Source: Vibrio hangzhouensis (GTDB lineage: Bacteria > Pseudomonadota > Gammaproteobacteria > Enterobacterales > Vibrionaceae). From it: a DNA stretch of 59,441 nucleotides. The first letter of the stretch is position 1, and the number at the start of each line of letters is the position of its first letter. Made by a program: the position numbers and the translations under genes. A model generated the notes under the pieces. The model did no database searches and was not told the DNA's origin. It saw nothing but the letters and a program-made list of their open reading frames with translations. The stretch is taken from NCBI RefSeq assembly GCF_900107935.1, contig NZ_FNVG01000026.1, positions 1-59,441 of the forward strand, read 5' to 3'. Shown in pieces: positions 36,080-44,809 of this stretch.

Positions 36080-37156
36080 TTACAGTACGTCAATTGCGTT
36101 AAGGTCAGCAAACGCTTTTTCAAGACGTGCAACCATAGAAGATTGACCTGCACGTAGCCATACGCGTGGATCGTAGTACTTCTTGTTAGGAGCGTCATCG
36201 CCAGTTGGGTTACCGATTTGACCTTGTAGGTAATCACGGTTTTCAGCTTCGTAAGTACGGATACCGTCCCAAGTTGCCCACTGTGTATCAGTATCGATGT
36301 TCATTTTGATAACACCGTAGCCGATAGACTCTTGGATCTCTGCTTCAGTAGAACCAGAACCACCGTGGAATACGAAGTTTAGAGCGTTAGGTGCGATACC
36401 GAACTTCTCTGCACAGTATGCTTGAGAGTCACGTAGGATAGTTGGAGTAAGAACAACGTTACCTGGCTTGTATACACCGTGTACGTTACCGAATGAAGCA
36501 GCGATAGTGAAACGTGGGCTAACAGCGTTTAGTTTCTCGTATGCGTATGCTACGTCTTCTGGAGAAGTGTATAGCTCAGATGCGTCCATGTGAGAGTTAT
36601 CTACGCCGTCTTCTTCACCACCAGTACAACCTAGTTCGATCTCAAGAGTCATGCCCATTTTAGCCATGCGCTCTAGGTACTTAGCAGAGATTTCGATGTT
36701 CTCTTCTAGAGACTCTTCAGAAAGGTCGATCATGTGAGAAGAGAATAGAGGCTTACCAGTTTGAGCGAAGAACTCTTCACCCGCATCTAGAAGACCATCG
36801 ATCCATGGTAGAAGTTTCTTAGCCGCGTGGTCAGTGTGAAGAATTACTGGAACACCGTAAGATTCAGCAACTGCGTGAACGTATTTTGCACCAGCAACCG
36901 CACCTAGGATTTGCGCGCCTTGACCTTCAAGCTTAACGCCTTTACCAGCGAAGAAGCCAGCACCGCCGTTAGAGAACTGAACAACAACTGGAGCTTTTAC
37001 TTTAGCTGCTGCTTCAAGAACACCGTTGATAGAGTCAGTGTTAACTACGTTTACTGCAGGAAGAGCGAAGTTGTTCTCTTTAGCAACTTCAAATACTTTT
37101 TGAACGTCATCGCCAGAGATAACACCTGGTTTTACGAAGTCGAAGATCTTAGACAT
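36080..37156 (-). CDS. fbaA: Fructose-bisphosphate aldolase, class II
   Basis: Zinc-dependent aldolase that cleaves fructose 1,6-bisphosphate to the triose phosphates. The 358-aa protein has the zinc ligand segment LHTDHAAKK, the signature VFHGGSGSTEAEIQ and the NIDTDTQWA stretch. Leucine is often CTA, as in other highly expressed genes here. It follows pgk by 138 bp, the epd-pgk-fbaA order of E. coli, with AGGA ahead of the ATG. Confidence 0.97.
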   Translation of the reverse strand: MSKIFDFVKPGVISGDDVQKVFEVAKENNFALPAVNVVNTDSINGVLEAAAKVKAPVVVQFSNGGAGFFAGKGVKLEGQGAQILGAVAGAKYVHAVAESYGVPVILHTDHAAKKLLPWIDGLLDAGEEFFAQTGKPLFSSHMIDLSEESLEENIEISAKYLERMAKMGMTLEIELGCTGGEEDGVDNSHMDASELYTSPEDVAYAYEKLNAVSPRFTIAASFGNVHGVYKPGNVVLTPTILRDSQAYCAEKFGIAPNALNFVFHGGSGSTEAEIQESIGYGVIKMNIDTDTQWATWDGIRTYEAENRDYLQGQIGNPTGDDAPNKKYYDPRVWLRAGQSSMVARLEKAFADLNAIDVL

Positions 37157-37257
37157 GGAATAAGTCCTATTTTCTGTCGTTTTAAATAAAAATTTGCAAT
37201 CGTTTGCTCACAATGGGCGGCATTGTATCAAAGTTAACCAGCCATTGCAGCATAGAT

Positions 37258-37283
37258 AAAAGCGGACTTATAAGCCCGCTTTA
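37258..37283 (-). terminator. Weak terminator or processing hairpin between pgk and fbaA
   Basis: On the minus strand AAAGCGG-GCTTATAAGT-CCGCTTT followed by TATC lies just after the pgk stop. The T-run is poor, so part of the pgk transcripts may read on into fbaA. Confidence 0.55.
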
Positions 37284-37294
37284 TAAAAAGATAA

Positions 37295-38458
37295 TTATGC
37301 TTTAGCACGCTCTTCTAGCATTGCTACTGCAGGAAGTACTTTACCTTCAACGAATTCAAGGAAAGCACCACCGCCTGTAGAGATGTAAGAAACGTCAGCT
37401 TTGATACCGAACTTGTCGATAGCTGCTAGCGTGTCACCACCACCCGCTACAGAGAAACCTTCTGATTCAGCGATAGCTTTAGAAATGCCTTCTGTACCTG
37501 CTTCGAAGTTTTTGAACTCGAATACACCTACAGGGCCATTCCATAGGATAGTTTTAGCATCTTTTAGGATTTTCGCTAGTTCCACTGTTGAGTCTGGACC
37601 CAAGTCGAAAATCATGTCGTCATCTTGAACTTCAGAAACGTGCTTGATTTCAGCTTCTGCGTTCTCGTCGAATGCTTTTGCACATGCAACGTCAGTAGCA
37701 ACAGGAATTGCACACTCATCCATTAGTTTCTTAGCTGTATCAACTAGGTCCGCTTCGTATAGAGACTTACCAACGTTGTGGCCAGCTGCCGCGATGAACG
37801 TGTTCGCGATACCACCACCAACAACAAGTTGGTCAGCGATCTTAGAAAGAGACTCAAGAACAGTCAGCTTAGTAGAAACTTTTGAACCACCTACGATAGC
37901 AACCATCGGACGAGCTGGCTTGTCCATTGCTTTACCTAGAGCGTCCAGTTCGTTCGCTAGTAGAGGACCAGCACAAGCAACAGGAGCGTGCATGCCAACG
38001 CCGTGAGTAGAAGCTTGAGCACGGTGAGCTGTACCGAATGCATCCATTACGAATACGTCGCATAGTGCCGCGTACTTCTTAGATAGCTCTTCTTCGTTCT
38101 TCTTCTCGCCTTTGTTAAAGCGAACGTTTTCAAGAACAACAAGCTCACCAGTGTTTAGCTCTAGACCTTCTAGGTAGTCTTTAGCTAGCTTAACTTCGCA
38201 ATCAAGAGCGTCGTTTAGGTAATTAACAACAGGTTGTAGAGAGAACTCTTCTGCGTACTCGCCTTCAGTAGGACGACCTAGGTGAGACGTAACCATTACT
38301 TTAGCGCCAGCTTCTAGGCAGTGCTTAATGGTTGGTAGAGACGCTAGGATACGTGCGTCAGAAGTTACTTTACCGTCTTTTACAGGTACGTTTAGATCCG
38401 CACGGATAAATACGCGTTTACCTGCTAGTTCCAGGTCAGTCATCTTGATTACAGACAT
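37295..38458 (-). CDS. pgk: Phosphoglycerate kinase
   Basis: Pgk makes ATP from 1,3-bisphosphoglycerate in glycolysis. The 387-aa protein shows KRVFIRADLNVPV at its N-terminus, MVAIVGGSKVSTKL mid-protein and SVAGGGDTLAAIDKFG in the nucleotide-binding domain. The start MSVIKMTDLEL (38458) is preceded by GAGGA; an in-frame start five codons upstream is rejected. It sits between epd and fbaA. Confidence 0.97.
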   Translation of the reverse strand: MSVIKMTDLELAGKRVFIRADLNVPVKDGKVTSDARILASLPTIKHCLEAGAKVMVTSHLGRPTEGEYAEEFSLQPVVNYLNDALDCEVKLAKDYLEGLELNTGELVVLENVRFNKGEKKNEEELSKKYAALCDVFVMDAFGTAHRAQASTHGVGMHAPVACAGPLLANELDALGKAMDKPARPMVAIVGGSKVSTKLTVLESLSKIADQLVVGGGIANTFIAAAGHNVGKSLYEADLVDTAKKLMDECAIPVATDVACAKAFDENAEAEIKHVSEVQDDDMIFDLGPDSTVELAKILKDAKTILWNGPVGVFEFKNFEAGTEGISKAIAESEGFSVAGGGDTLAAIDKFGIKADVSYISTGGGAFLEFVEGKVLPAVAMLEERAKA

Positions 38459-38557
38459 GTTTAGTCCTCTCAACTAAAAAATAAATAAAGTTTTTGAAAA
38501 CCCGGCCTCATGCCAAGTTCTTGAATTCATCAACTGCTTACTTATATTGGGCTCATG

Positions 38558-38588
38558 AATATTAATTTCAACCTTCAAAATTAATATT
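38558..38588. repeat. AT-only perfect inverted repeat in the epd-pgk gap
   Basis: AATATTAATTT (38558-38568) and AAATTAATATT (38578-38588) form an 11-bp perfect inverted repeat around nine bases. It lies 100 bases upstream of the pgk start within the 150-bp epd-pgk gap. All arm bases are A or T, so a protein-binding or promoter-related site is more likely than a stable RNA stem. Confidence 0.6.
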
Positions 38589-38608
38589 TACCCAACGGCG
38601 CCTTGGTA

Positions 38609-39634
38609 CTACTGAGACGCTTGCATTGCTAAAGCAGTGTCTAACATGCGGTTAGCAAAACCCCACTCGTTGTCGCACCAGACCAGCATTTTGACCAGTC
38701 GGCCATCACTGACGCGCGTTTGCGTTCCGTCTACGATGGCACTGTGCGGATCATGATTAAAGTCGATCGAAACCAGCGGTGCTTCAGTATAGTCAACAAT
38801 GCCGTCTAATGTACACCGAGATGCGTTAATAATGACTTGATTTACGTCATTAACTTTCACATTCGTATTTATAGTTACACTTAAATCCATAGCTGTCACA
38901 TTAATTGTCGGCACTCTTACAGAAATTGCTTCAAATTTGTTAGAAAATTTCGGAAAAACGCGCTCAATTCCTTTATGCAACTTGGTGTCCACCGGAATAA
39001 TGGAATGACTGGCCGCACGGGTACGGCGTAAGTCTCCATGGTAAGCATCGATCACCTGTTGATCGTTCATCGCAGAGTGGATAGTAGTAATGGTACCTGA
39101 GTCGATACCAAACGCTTCATCAAGGGTTTTGATAATTGGCACAATGCAATTGGTTGTACACGAGCCATTTGAAACAATGGCGTGTTCTTTCTTCAACGAG
39201 TCATGGTTAACACCATAAATAATGGTGTTGTCCAGATCATTGGCACCCGGGTGGGAAAACAGCACTTTTTTCGCACCGGCGGCAATATGCTCTAAACCGT
39301 CAGCACGATTCCCGTATACCCCGGTACAATCGAGTACGATGTCGACTTCGAGATTGCGCCAGGGCAACAGATTAATGTCCGCAAGATGCAGGATTCGAAT
39401 AGTATCAAATTGCCCATCCTCGTGATTAACGTACAGATGCTCCTGGTCATGGGAAACCTTTTTAGCAAATCGACCATGACTGGTATCGTATTGAAGCAAG
39501 TGGGCCATCGCTTCAGGTTGAGCAAGCTCATTGACCGCGACGACTTTTATTTTATCGTTTTTGCCGCTTTCATAGATTGCTCGCAGTACATTTCGTCCAA
39601 TGCGACCAAAGCCATTGATTGCTACTTTTAGCAT
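38609..39634 (-). CDS. epd: D-erythrose-4-phosphate dehydrogenase
   Basis: Epd oxidises erythrose 4-phosphate to 4-phosphoerythronate, the first step of the DXP-dependent PLP pathway. The 341-aa GapA-like protein has NAD site INGFGRIGRNVLRA, catalytic Cys in SNGSCTTNCIVPI and WCDNEWGFANRM near the C-terminus. Epd assignment rather than GapA rests on position before pgk and on Epd-type sequence (VNELAQPEAMAHLLQYDTSHG). AAGGA lies ahead of the ATG. Confidence 0.93.
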   Translation of the reverse strand: MLKVAINGFGRIGRNVLRAIYESGKNDKIKVVAVNELAQPEAMAHLLQYDTSHGRFAKKVSHDQEHLYVNHEDGQFDTIRILHLADINLLPWRNLEVDIVLDCTGVYGNRADGLEHIAAGAKKVLFSHPGANDLDNTIIYGVNHDSLKKEHAIVSNGSCTTNCIVPIIKTLDEAFGIDSGTITTIHSAMNDQQVIDAYHGDLRRTRAASHSIIPVDTKLHKGIERVFPKFSNKFEAISVRVPTINVTAMDLSVTINTNVKVNDVNQVIINASRCTLDGIVDYTEAPLVSIDFNHDPHSAIVDGTQTRVSDGRLVKMLVWCDNEWGFANRMLDTALAMQASQ

Positions 39635-39824
39635 CGCACTACATCCTTAGTTCACGTTAAGAAGGTGTGCATAGTAACCGATCAATTGTCATTTCGCATT
39701 AACAGTTGCGAGGCAAGTCTCCAAAACACGCCATCCGCTAAAAGTTTACTCTGCTACCTTGGTTGAGGAGTGCTTCTCACGTGCCAATTAACGACCTCGT
39801 TTTCACTGCACAGGAGGTGTCCTC

Positions 39825-40055
39825 ATGTTTACTGGTCAGCATTACTGCCAATCATGTAACAAAGAAACTGTTCATAACGAAGTCTTGATACGTAAGCCAA
39901 GTAGCTATGACAAGGATCCAAAGATCCTTGGTCGAATTAAGTTATTGCTGCATGCATTTATCAATGGTGGGCACTACTACGATATGGACCGCTATGTCAC
40001 CTGCCAAACCTGTGGCAGACGCGAGTTGGACAACCGAGGTAGTGAATTTGAATAG
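39825..40055 (+). CDS. Small zinc-ribbon-like protein of unknown function (76 aa)
   Basis: I do not recognise a named family. Two Cys pairs (Cys8/Cys11 and Cys60/Cys63), 48 residues apart, fit one zinc-ribbon site; the middle is basic with a YDMDRYVTC segment. No TM helix or signal peptide. A strong GGAGGT ribosome-binding site sits six bases ahead of the ATG, and a terminator follows, so the gene is real and probably transcribed alone. It diverges from epd. Confidence 0.82.
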   Translation: MFTGQHYCQSCNKETVHNEVLIRKPSSYDKDPKILGRIKLLLHAFINGGHYYDMDRYVTCQTCGRRELDNRGSEFE

Positions 40056-40060
40056 CCATA

Positions 40061-40088
40061 AAAAAGCCGAGCGCTAGGCTCGGTTTTT
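40061..40088. terminator. Bidirectional terminator, zinc-ribbon gene / tkt
   Basis: AGCCGAGC / GCTCGGTT with a five-base loop is flanked by As on the left and Ts on the right. It serves the small gene on the plus strand and tkt on the minus strand. Confidence 0.88.
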
Positions 40089-40107
40089 CATTTCAAGATA
40101 AAGACGC

Positions 40108-42102
40108 TTATGCAAGCAGTTCTTTTGCTGTGTTTACAACGTTTTCAGTTGTGAAACCAAACATCTTGAATAGCTCACCTGCAGGTGCCGACTCACCAAA
40201 TGTGGTCATACCGATGATCTTGCCGCCAAAGCCAACATACTTGTACCAGTAATCAGCAATGCCTGCTTCTACTGCGATACGCTTAGTTACGGCAGCTGGT
40301 AGCACCGCTTCACGGTAAGCTTCATCTTGCGCGTCAAATACATCAGTAGAAGGAAGAGACACTACGCGTACCTTCTTACCTTCAGCCGTCAGTTCAGCGT
40401 AAGCGTTGGTTGCCAGCTCAACTTCTGAACCGGTTGCGATAAGGATAAGCTCAGGTGTGCCTTCACAATCTTTCAGGATGTAACCACCCTTAGCAACGTT
40501 TGCTAGCTGCTCAGCGTCACGATCCTGCTGCGTTAGGTTTTGACGAGAGAAGATCAGCGATGTTGGGCCATCTTTACGCTCAATCGCGTATTTCCAGGCA
40601 ACCGCAGACTCAACCTGGTCACATGGGCGCCATGTGCTCATGTTTGGCGTTACGCGCAGTGATGCAATTTGCTCAACCGGTTGGTGCGTTGGACCATCTT
40701 CACCCAGACCGATTGAGTCGTGAGTGTAAACTTGGATGTTTTGCACTTTCATCAATGCAGCCATGCGCATTGCGTTACGCGCGTATTCCATGAACATTAG
40801 GAACGTAGCACCGTAAGGTACGAAACCACCGTGCAGTGCGATACCGTTGATGATCGCCGTCATGCCGAATTCACGCACGCCGTAGTGAATGTAGTTACCA
40901 GACGCATCATCAGCCGTCAGAGACTGAGAACCAGACCACATAGTCAGGTTAGAAGGCGCAAGGTCAGCAGAGCCGCCCATGAATTCTGGAAGCATCTTAC
41001 CGAACGCTTCAAGCGCGTTTTGAGACGCTTTACGAGATGCAATGTTTGCAGGGTTAGCTTGAAGGTCAGCAATGATCTTGCTTGCTTCTTGTTCCCACTG
41101 AGCCGGAAGCTCACCGTTTACACGACGCTTAAACTCAGCCGCTAGTTCTGGGTACGCTGCTTCATAGGCCGCTAGTTTCTCATTCCAAGCCGCTTCTTTA
41201 GCACTACCCGCTTCTTTGGCATCCCACTCAGCCTTAATTTCTGCAGGGATTTCAAATGGACCGTGTTCCCAGCCCAGGAATTCGCGTGCCGCTGCAATTT
41301 CGTCGTGACCTAGTGGTGCACCGTGACAGTCGTGCGAGCCTGCTTTGTTTGGCGAACCAAAACCGATGATGGTTTTAGTACAGATTAGTGTTGGACGTGG
41401 ATCCGCTTTTGCCGCTTCAATCGCTGCGTTGATTGCGTCTGCGTCGTGACCGTCTACTGCTGGGATAACGTGCCAGCCGTACGCTTCGAAGCGCTTAGGT
41501 GTATCGTCAGAGAACCAACCTTCGACTTCACCGTCGATAGAGATACCGTTGTCATCCCAGAAAGCAATCAGCTTACCAAGACCTAGGGTACCTGCTAGCG
41601 AGCATGCTTCGTGAGAGATACCTTCCATCAGACAGCCATCGCCCATGAAGACATAAGTGAAGTGATCAACGATGTCGTGGCCTTCTTTGTTAAATTGTGC
41701 TGCAAGAGATTTCTCAGCAATCGCCATACCAACCGCGTTAGTGATGCCTTGACCTAGAGGACCTGTAGTCGTCTCGATACCTGGCGCGTAACCATATTCT
41801 GGGTGGCCTGGTGTTTTTGAGTGCAGTTGACGGAAGTTTTTCAAATCGTCAATCGATAACTCGTAACCGCTTAGGTGAAGCAGAGAGTAGATCAGCATAG
41901 AGCCGTGGCCGTTAGAAAGAACGAAACGGTCGCGGTCAGCCCACTCTGGGTTTGACGGGTTGTGGTTTAGGTGAGAACGCCAAAGAACTTCAGCGATATC
42001 AGCCATACCCATTGGTGCACCTGGGTGACCTGAGTTAGCTTGTTGAACACCATCCATGCTTAGCGCGCGGATTGCATTAGCGAGTTGTTTACGAGAAGAC
42101 AT
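40108..42102 (-). CDS. tkt: Transketolase
   Basis: Transketolase moves two-carbon units between sugar phosphates with thiamine diphosphate. The 664-aa protein begins MSSRKQLANAIRALSMDGVQQANSGHPGAPMG and has the thiamine-binding GDGCLMEGISHEA, the middle domain EFGMTAIINGIALHGG and the HDSIGLGEDGPTHQP active-site run. An AGGAG precedes the ATG at 42102; a start six codons further up is rejected. It diverges from metK. Confidence 0.97.
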   Translation of the reverse strand: MSSRKQLANAIRALSMDGVQQANSGHPGAPMGMADIAEVLWRSHLNHNPSNPEWADRDRFVLSNGHGSMLIYSLLHLSGYELSIDDLKNFRQLHSKTPGHPEYGYAPGIETTTGPLGQGITNAVGMAIAEKSLAAQFNKEGHDIVDHFTYVFMGDGCLMEGISHEACSLAGTLGLGKLIAFWDDNGISIDGEVEGWFSDDTPKRFEAYGWHVIPAVDGHDADAINAAIEAAKADPRPTLICTKTIIGFGSPNKAGSHDCHGAPLGHDEIAAAREFLGWEHGPFEIPAEIKAEWDAKEAGSAKEAAWNEKLAAYEAAYPELAAEFKRRVNGELPAQWEQEASKIIADLQANPANIASRKASQNALEAFGKMLPEFMGGSADLAPSNLTMWSGSQSLTADDASGNYIHYGVREFGMTAIINGIALHGGFVPYGATFLMFMEYARNAMRMAALMKVQNIQVYTHDSIGLGEDGPTHQPVEQIASLRVTPNMSTWRPCDQVESAVAWKYAIERKDGPTSLIFSRQNLTQQDRDAEQLANVAKGGYILKDCEGTPELILIATGSEVELATNAYAELTAEGKKVRVVSLPSTDVFDAQDEAYREAVLPAAVTKRIAVEAGIADYWYKYVGFGGKIIGMTTFGESAPAGELFKMFGFTTENVVNTAKELLA

Positions 42103-42430
42103 GTAGGCTCCTGAGTGCATTAAGCGAATTCCAAGTTTTTCATAGACTGATTGAATAATCAGCGGCCGCTATTGTCGCAAAGCGATATAGTCTCTGCAAA
42201 CGATTTACCGTCATTTTTTGGCATTTTAGCGGAATAATGTCGTATTCAAGTCGCCAACAACCAAGAAAGCAGGCAAACGTTTGGCTATATGTTAATAGCA
42301 AAAATCGCTTGCTAAACGAACATTGATGACTAGAATAGACGTCTAGATGTAGATACACCTACAATATATCATTGAATTTATTACAAGTGAGCGTTATTGC
42401 GCTTACTTATAAACTGTAATTGGAGCTCTC
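42103..42430. promoter_or_regulatory. tkt / metK divergent control region
   Basis: A 328-bp gap between divergent genes. It holds a MetJ-type operator (separate entry). TTATAAACT about 20 bases before the metK ribosome-binding site GGAG is a possible -10. No SAM riboswitch-like stems are seen and I name nothing for tkt. Confidence 0.6.
42337..42360 (+). promoter_or_regulatory. MetJ operator (met boxes) upstream of metK
   Basis: A perfect met box AGACGTCT (42337-42344) is followed without gap by AGATGTAG (5 of 8) and ATACACCT (5 of 8), the tandem eight-base arrangement bound by MetJ-SAM dimers. It lies 71-94 bases before the metK ATG, so repression of metK by methionine/SAM is expected. Confidence 0.8.
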
Positions 42431-43582
42431 ATGGCTAAGCACCTGTTTACTTCTGAGTCAGTATCAGAAGGCCATCCAGATAAAATCGCAGACCAAATTT
42501 CTGACGCGGTACTTGATGCAATCCTAGAACAAGACCCGAAAGCGCGTGTTGCTTGTGAAACTTACGTGAAAACTGGCATGGTGATGGTAGGTGGTGAGAT
42601 CACTACTTCAGCATGGGTAGATATCGAAGAACTGACCCGTGAAACCGTTCGCGAAATCGGCTACGTTCATTCTGACATGGGCTTTGACGCTAACTCTTGT
42701 GCGGTACTAAACACCATCGGTAAGCAGTCTCCGGACATTAACCAGGGTGTTGATAAGGCGGATCCTAAAGAACAGGGCGCGGGCGACCAGGGCATCATGT
42801 TTGGTTACGCAACCAACGAAACTGAAATCCTGATGCCAGCACCTATTACGTACTCACACCGCCTTGTTCAAAAGCAAGCAGAAGTACGTAAAAACGGCAC
42901 ACTACCTTGGTTACGTCCAGACGCGAAGTCTCAGGTTACGTTCCAATATGACCAGGGTAAGATCGTTGGTATCGATGCAGTAGTGCTTTCAACTCAGCAC
43001 TGCGACACTATCTCTACTCCAGATCTACGTGAAGCGGTAATGGAAGAAATCATCAAGCCAGTACTGCCATCAGAGTGGATCAACAAAGAGACTAACTTCT
43101 TCATCAACCCAACTGGCCGTTTCGTAATCGGTGGTCCAATGGGTGACTGTGGTCTGACTGGTCGTAAGATCATCGTTGATACCTACGGCGGCGCAGCACG
43201 TCACGGCGGCGGTGCATTCTCTGGTAAAGATCCATCAAAAGTTGACCGTAGTGCAGCATACGCGGCACGTTATGTGGCGAAGAACATCGTAGCAGCAGGT
43301 CTGGCTGACCGTTGCGAAATCCAACTTTCTTACGCAATCGGTGTTGCTGATCCTACGTCTATCATGGTGGAAACCTTCGGCACTGAGAAAGTCTCTCACG
43401 ACATTATCATCGAAGCGGTTCGCCAACACTTCGACCTGCGTCCATACGGTCTGCAAGAAATGCTGAATCTACTTCAGCCTATTTATAAGAAGACGGCAGC
43501 ATACGGTCACTTCGGTCGTGAAGAATTCCCTTGGGAAGCGACAGACAAAGCAGCGATTCTGCGCGACTTCGCTGGTCTATAA
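42431..43582 (+). CDS. metK: S-adenosylmethionine synthetase
   Basis: MetK makes SAM from methionine and ATP. The 383-aa protein has SEGHPDKIADQISDA, GAGDQGIMFGYAT (signature 1) and GGGAFSGKDPSKVDRSAAY (signature 2). GGAG precedes the ATG. It has its own MetJ operator and a strong terminator. It provides the methyl donor for RsmE and RlmD and the input to the LuxS cycle, all encoded in this window. Confidence 0.98.
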   Translation: MAKHLFTSESVSEGHPDKIADQISDAVLDAILEQDPKARVACETYVKTGMVMVGGEITTSAWVDIEELTRETVREIGYVHSDMGFDANSCAVLNTIGKQSPDINQGVDKADPKEQGAGDQGIMFGYATNETEILMPAPITYSHRLVQKQAEVRKNGTLPWLRPDAKSQVTFQYDQGKIVGIDAVVLSTQHCDTISTPDLREAVMEEIIKPVLPSEWINKETNFFINPTGRFVIGGPMGDCGLTGRKIIVDTYGGAARHGGGAFSGKDPSKVDRSAAYAARYVAKNIVAAGLADRCEIQLSYAIGVADPTSIMVETFGTEKVSHDIIIEAVRQHFDLRPYGLQEMLNLLQPIYKKTAAYGHFGREEFPWEATDKAAILRDFAGL

Positions 43583-43607
43583 TGACTTAAAGTTGAGTTT
43601 CTACTCC

Positions 43608-43644
43608 AAAAAAGCCCTCAAAATATTTTGAGGGCTTTTTCTTT
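43608..43644 (+). terminator. metK terminator
   Basis: AAGCCCTCAAAA-TA-TTTTGAGGGCTT with flanking A and T runs, 30 bases after the metK stop: a strong intrinsic terminator, potentially bidirectional. Confidence 0.92.
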
Positions 43645-43765
43645 TCTTAATTGCTAGCCAATTCAAACACTTTGTTGCATTTTTGTTAATTTTTATTACT
43701 GCAGCACGTTTTTTATACCTTTCATAAAATTGTGTTTTCTGCCAACTAGGTCAATAGTTAATCAA

Positions 43766-43941
43766 AAGTGCCCTTGCAAACAGACCATTTAGGTCTGATG
43801 TTCGTAATGTAAGTTAATAGAGCACTTATGAAGGGAAGACGCTAGACAACGAAGCTAAGCTAGAACGATTTTGTGCTGGATGAACAGCTTCGATAGCGCC
43901 GTGCCCTGAAAAACGTAGGCCAGTTTGTCAAATCAGGGAGG
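43766..43941 (+). promoter_or_regulatory. Structured 5' leader of the DUF2189 gene
   Basis: The 363-bp gap after metK ends in a run of possible RNA stems. CAGACC/GGTCTG (43781-43797) is enclosed by AAGTGC/GCACTT (43766-43771 with 43822-43827). CGCTA and CGAAGCT (43840-43844, 43850-43856) pair with AGCTTCG and TAGCG (43886-43892, 43894-43898). CCCTGA (43904-43909) pairs with TCAGGG (43933-43938), covering part of the ribosome-binding site AGGGAGG (43935-43941). I recognise no known riboswitch class. Confidence 0.5.
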
Positions 43942-43945
43942 ACAT

Positions 43946-44740
43946 ATGCCTCGAACTGTTAACTCCGACGACTTCCGTAAGAAGCATGAAGTCAGGGATC
44001 AAGATTACGCTAAAACTATTCCATGTAACCAACTGAGTGTATCTGCACCATTTCATTGGCTGGCGCTCGGGTTGCACGACCTCATTCGAATGCCGATCAT
44101 CAGTGCCTTTTATGGCTTGTGTTTCACCGCCGCCGCGGTGGCGATTGTTCTGTTGGTTGAATGGCAGGGAACACATCTGGTGATTATGCCCAGTCTGGTT
44201 GTCTATATGCTAATAGGGCCATTTTTGGCGCTTGGGCTGTATGATGCAGCCTGGGAACGGGAAAGAGGTCACAAACCCAGTCTGTTCCACTCCATGAAAG
44301 CGATCGGCAGAAACTCTACCTCTCAATGGGCCTTTGCGGTGCTATTGGCCGTTGCCATGATCTTCTGGATGCGCATTGCTGCGCTGCTCCACGCACTTTA
44401 TCCTTCGGTACAAGGCGCTCCGCTCACCGAGTTTGCCCCTTTCCTAATTACCGGGAGTGTGGTTGGAGCCGTCATCGCGGCTGTCATTTTCAGTATTTCG
44501 GCTTTCTCAATTCCGCTCATGATGGAACGCAGGGTCGATATCATGACCGCCGTATTCACCAGTTTTAATGCGGTGAAATCGAATATTCCAGCCATGATCG
44601 TCTGGGCTTTGATCATCTGTGGCGGTATTCTGATCGGCTTTGCCACTTATGGCATCGGCATGATGGTGACCATGCCGATTTTGGGATACGGTACTTGGCA
44701 TGCTTATCACGCGACCATTAAAAAGAAACATCACCCTTAG
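43946..44740 (+). CDS. DUF2189 family inner-membrane protein
   Basis: The 264-aa protein has a hydrophilic N-terminus of about 40 residues. About six TM helices follow in three pairs (around residues 50-72, 78-100, 126-150, 165-190 and two between 212 and 250). The DUF2189 assignment is by recognition of the layout and the GPFLALGLYDAAWERERG segment. No enzyme motif is visible and the function is unknown to me. The ATG at 43946 has a strong GGGAGGA site; a TTG seven codons upstream is not used. It lies between metK and sprT, after a structured leader. Confidence 0.83.
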   Translation: MPRTVNSDDFRKKHEVRDQDYAKTIPCNQLSVSAPFHWLALGLHDLIRMPIISAFYGLCFTAAAVAIVLLVEWQGTHLVIMPSLVVYMLIGPFLALGLYDAAWERERGHKPSLFHSMKAIGRNSTSQWAFAVLLAVAMIFWMRIAALLHALYPSVQGAPLTEFAPFLITGSVVGAVIAAVIFSISAFSIPLMMERRVDIMTAVFTSFNAVKSNIPAMIVWALIICGGILIGFATYGIGMMVTMPILGYGTWHAYHATIKKKHHP

Positions 44741-44809
44741 AAGATTGCATTCGCTCGTAAGCCATCTAGAATAGCGCCTGTTGTGGCGCTATTTTATTGG
44801 TTTTAACAC

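Noticed and set aside
42337..42430. A SAM riboswitch upstream of metK
   Set aside because: No SAM-class stems are seen; the tandem met boxes explain control by MetJ.
43904..43941. A known c-di-GMP or manganese riboswitch before the DUF2189 gene
   Set aside because: The conserved core sequences of those classes are not present; kept only as an unnamed structured leader.
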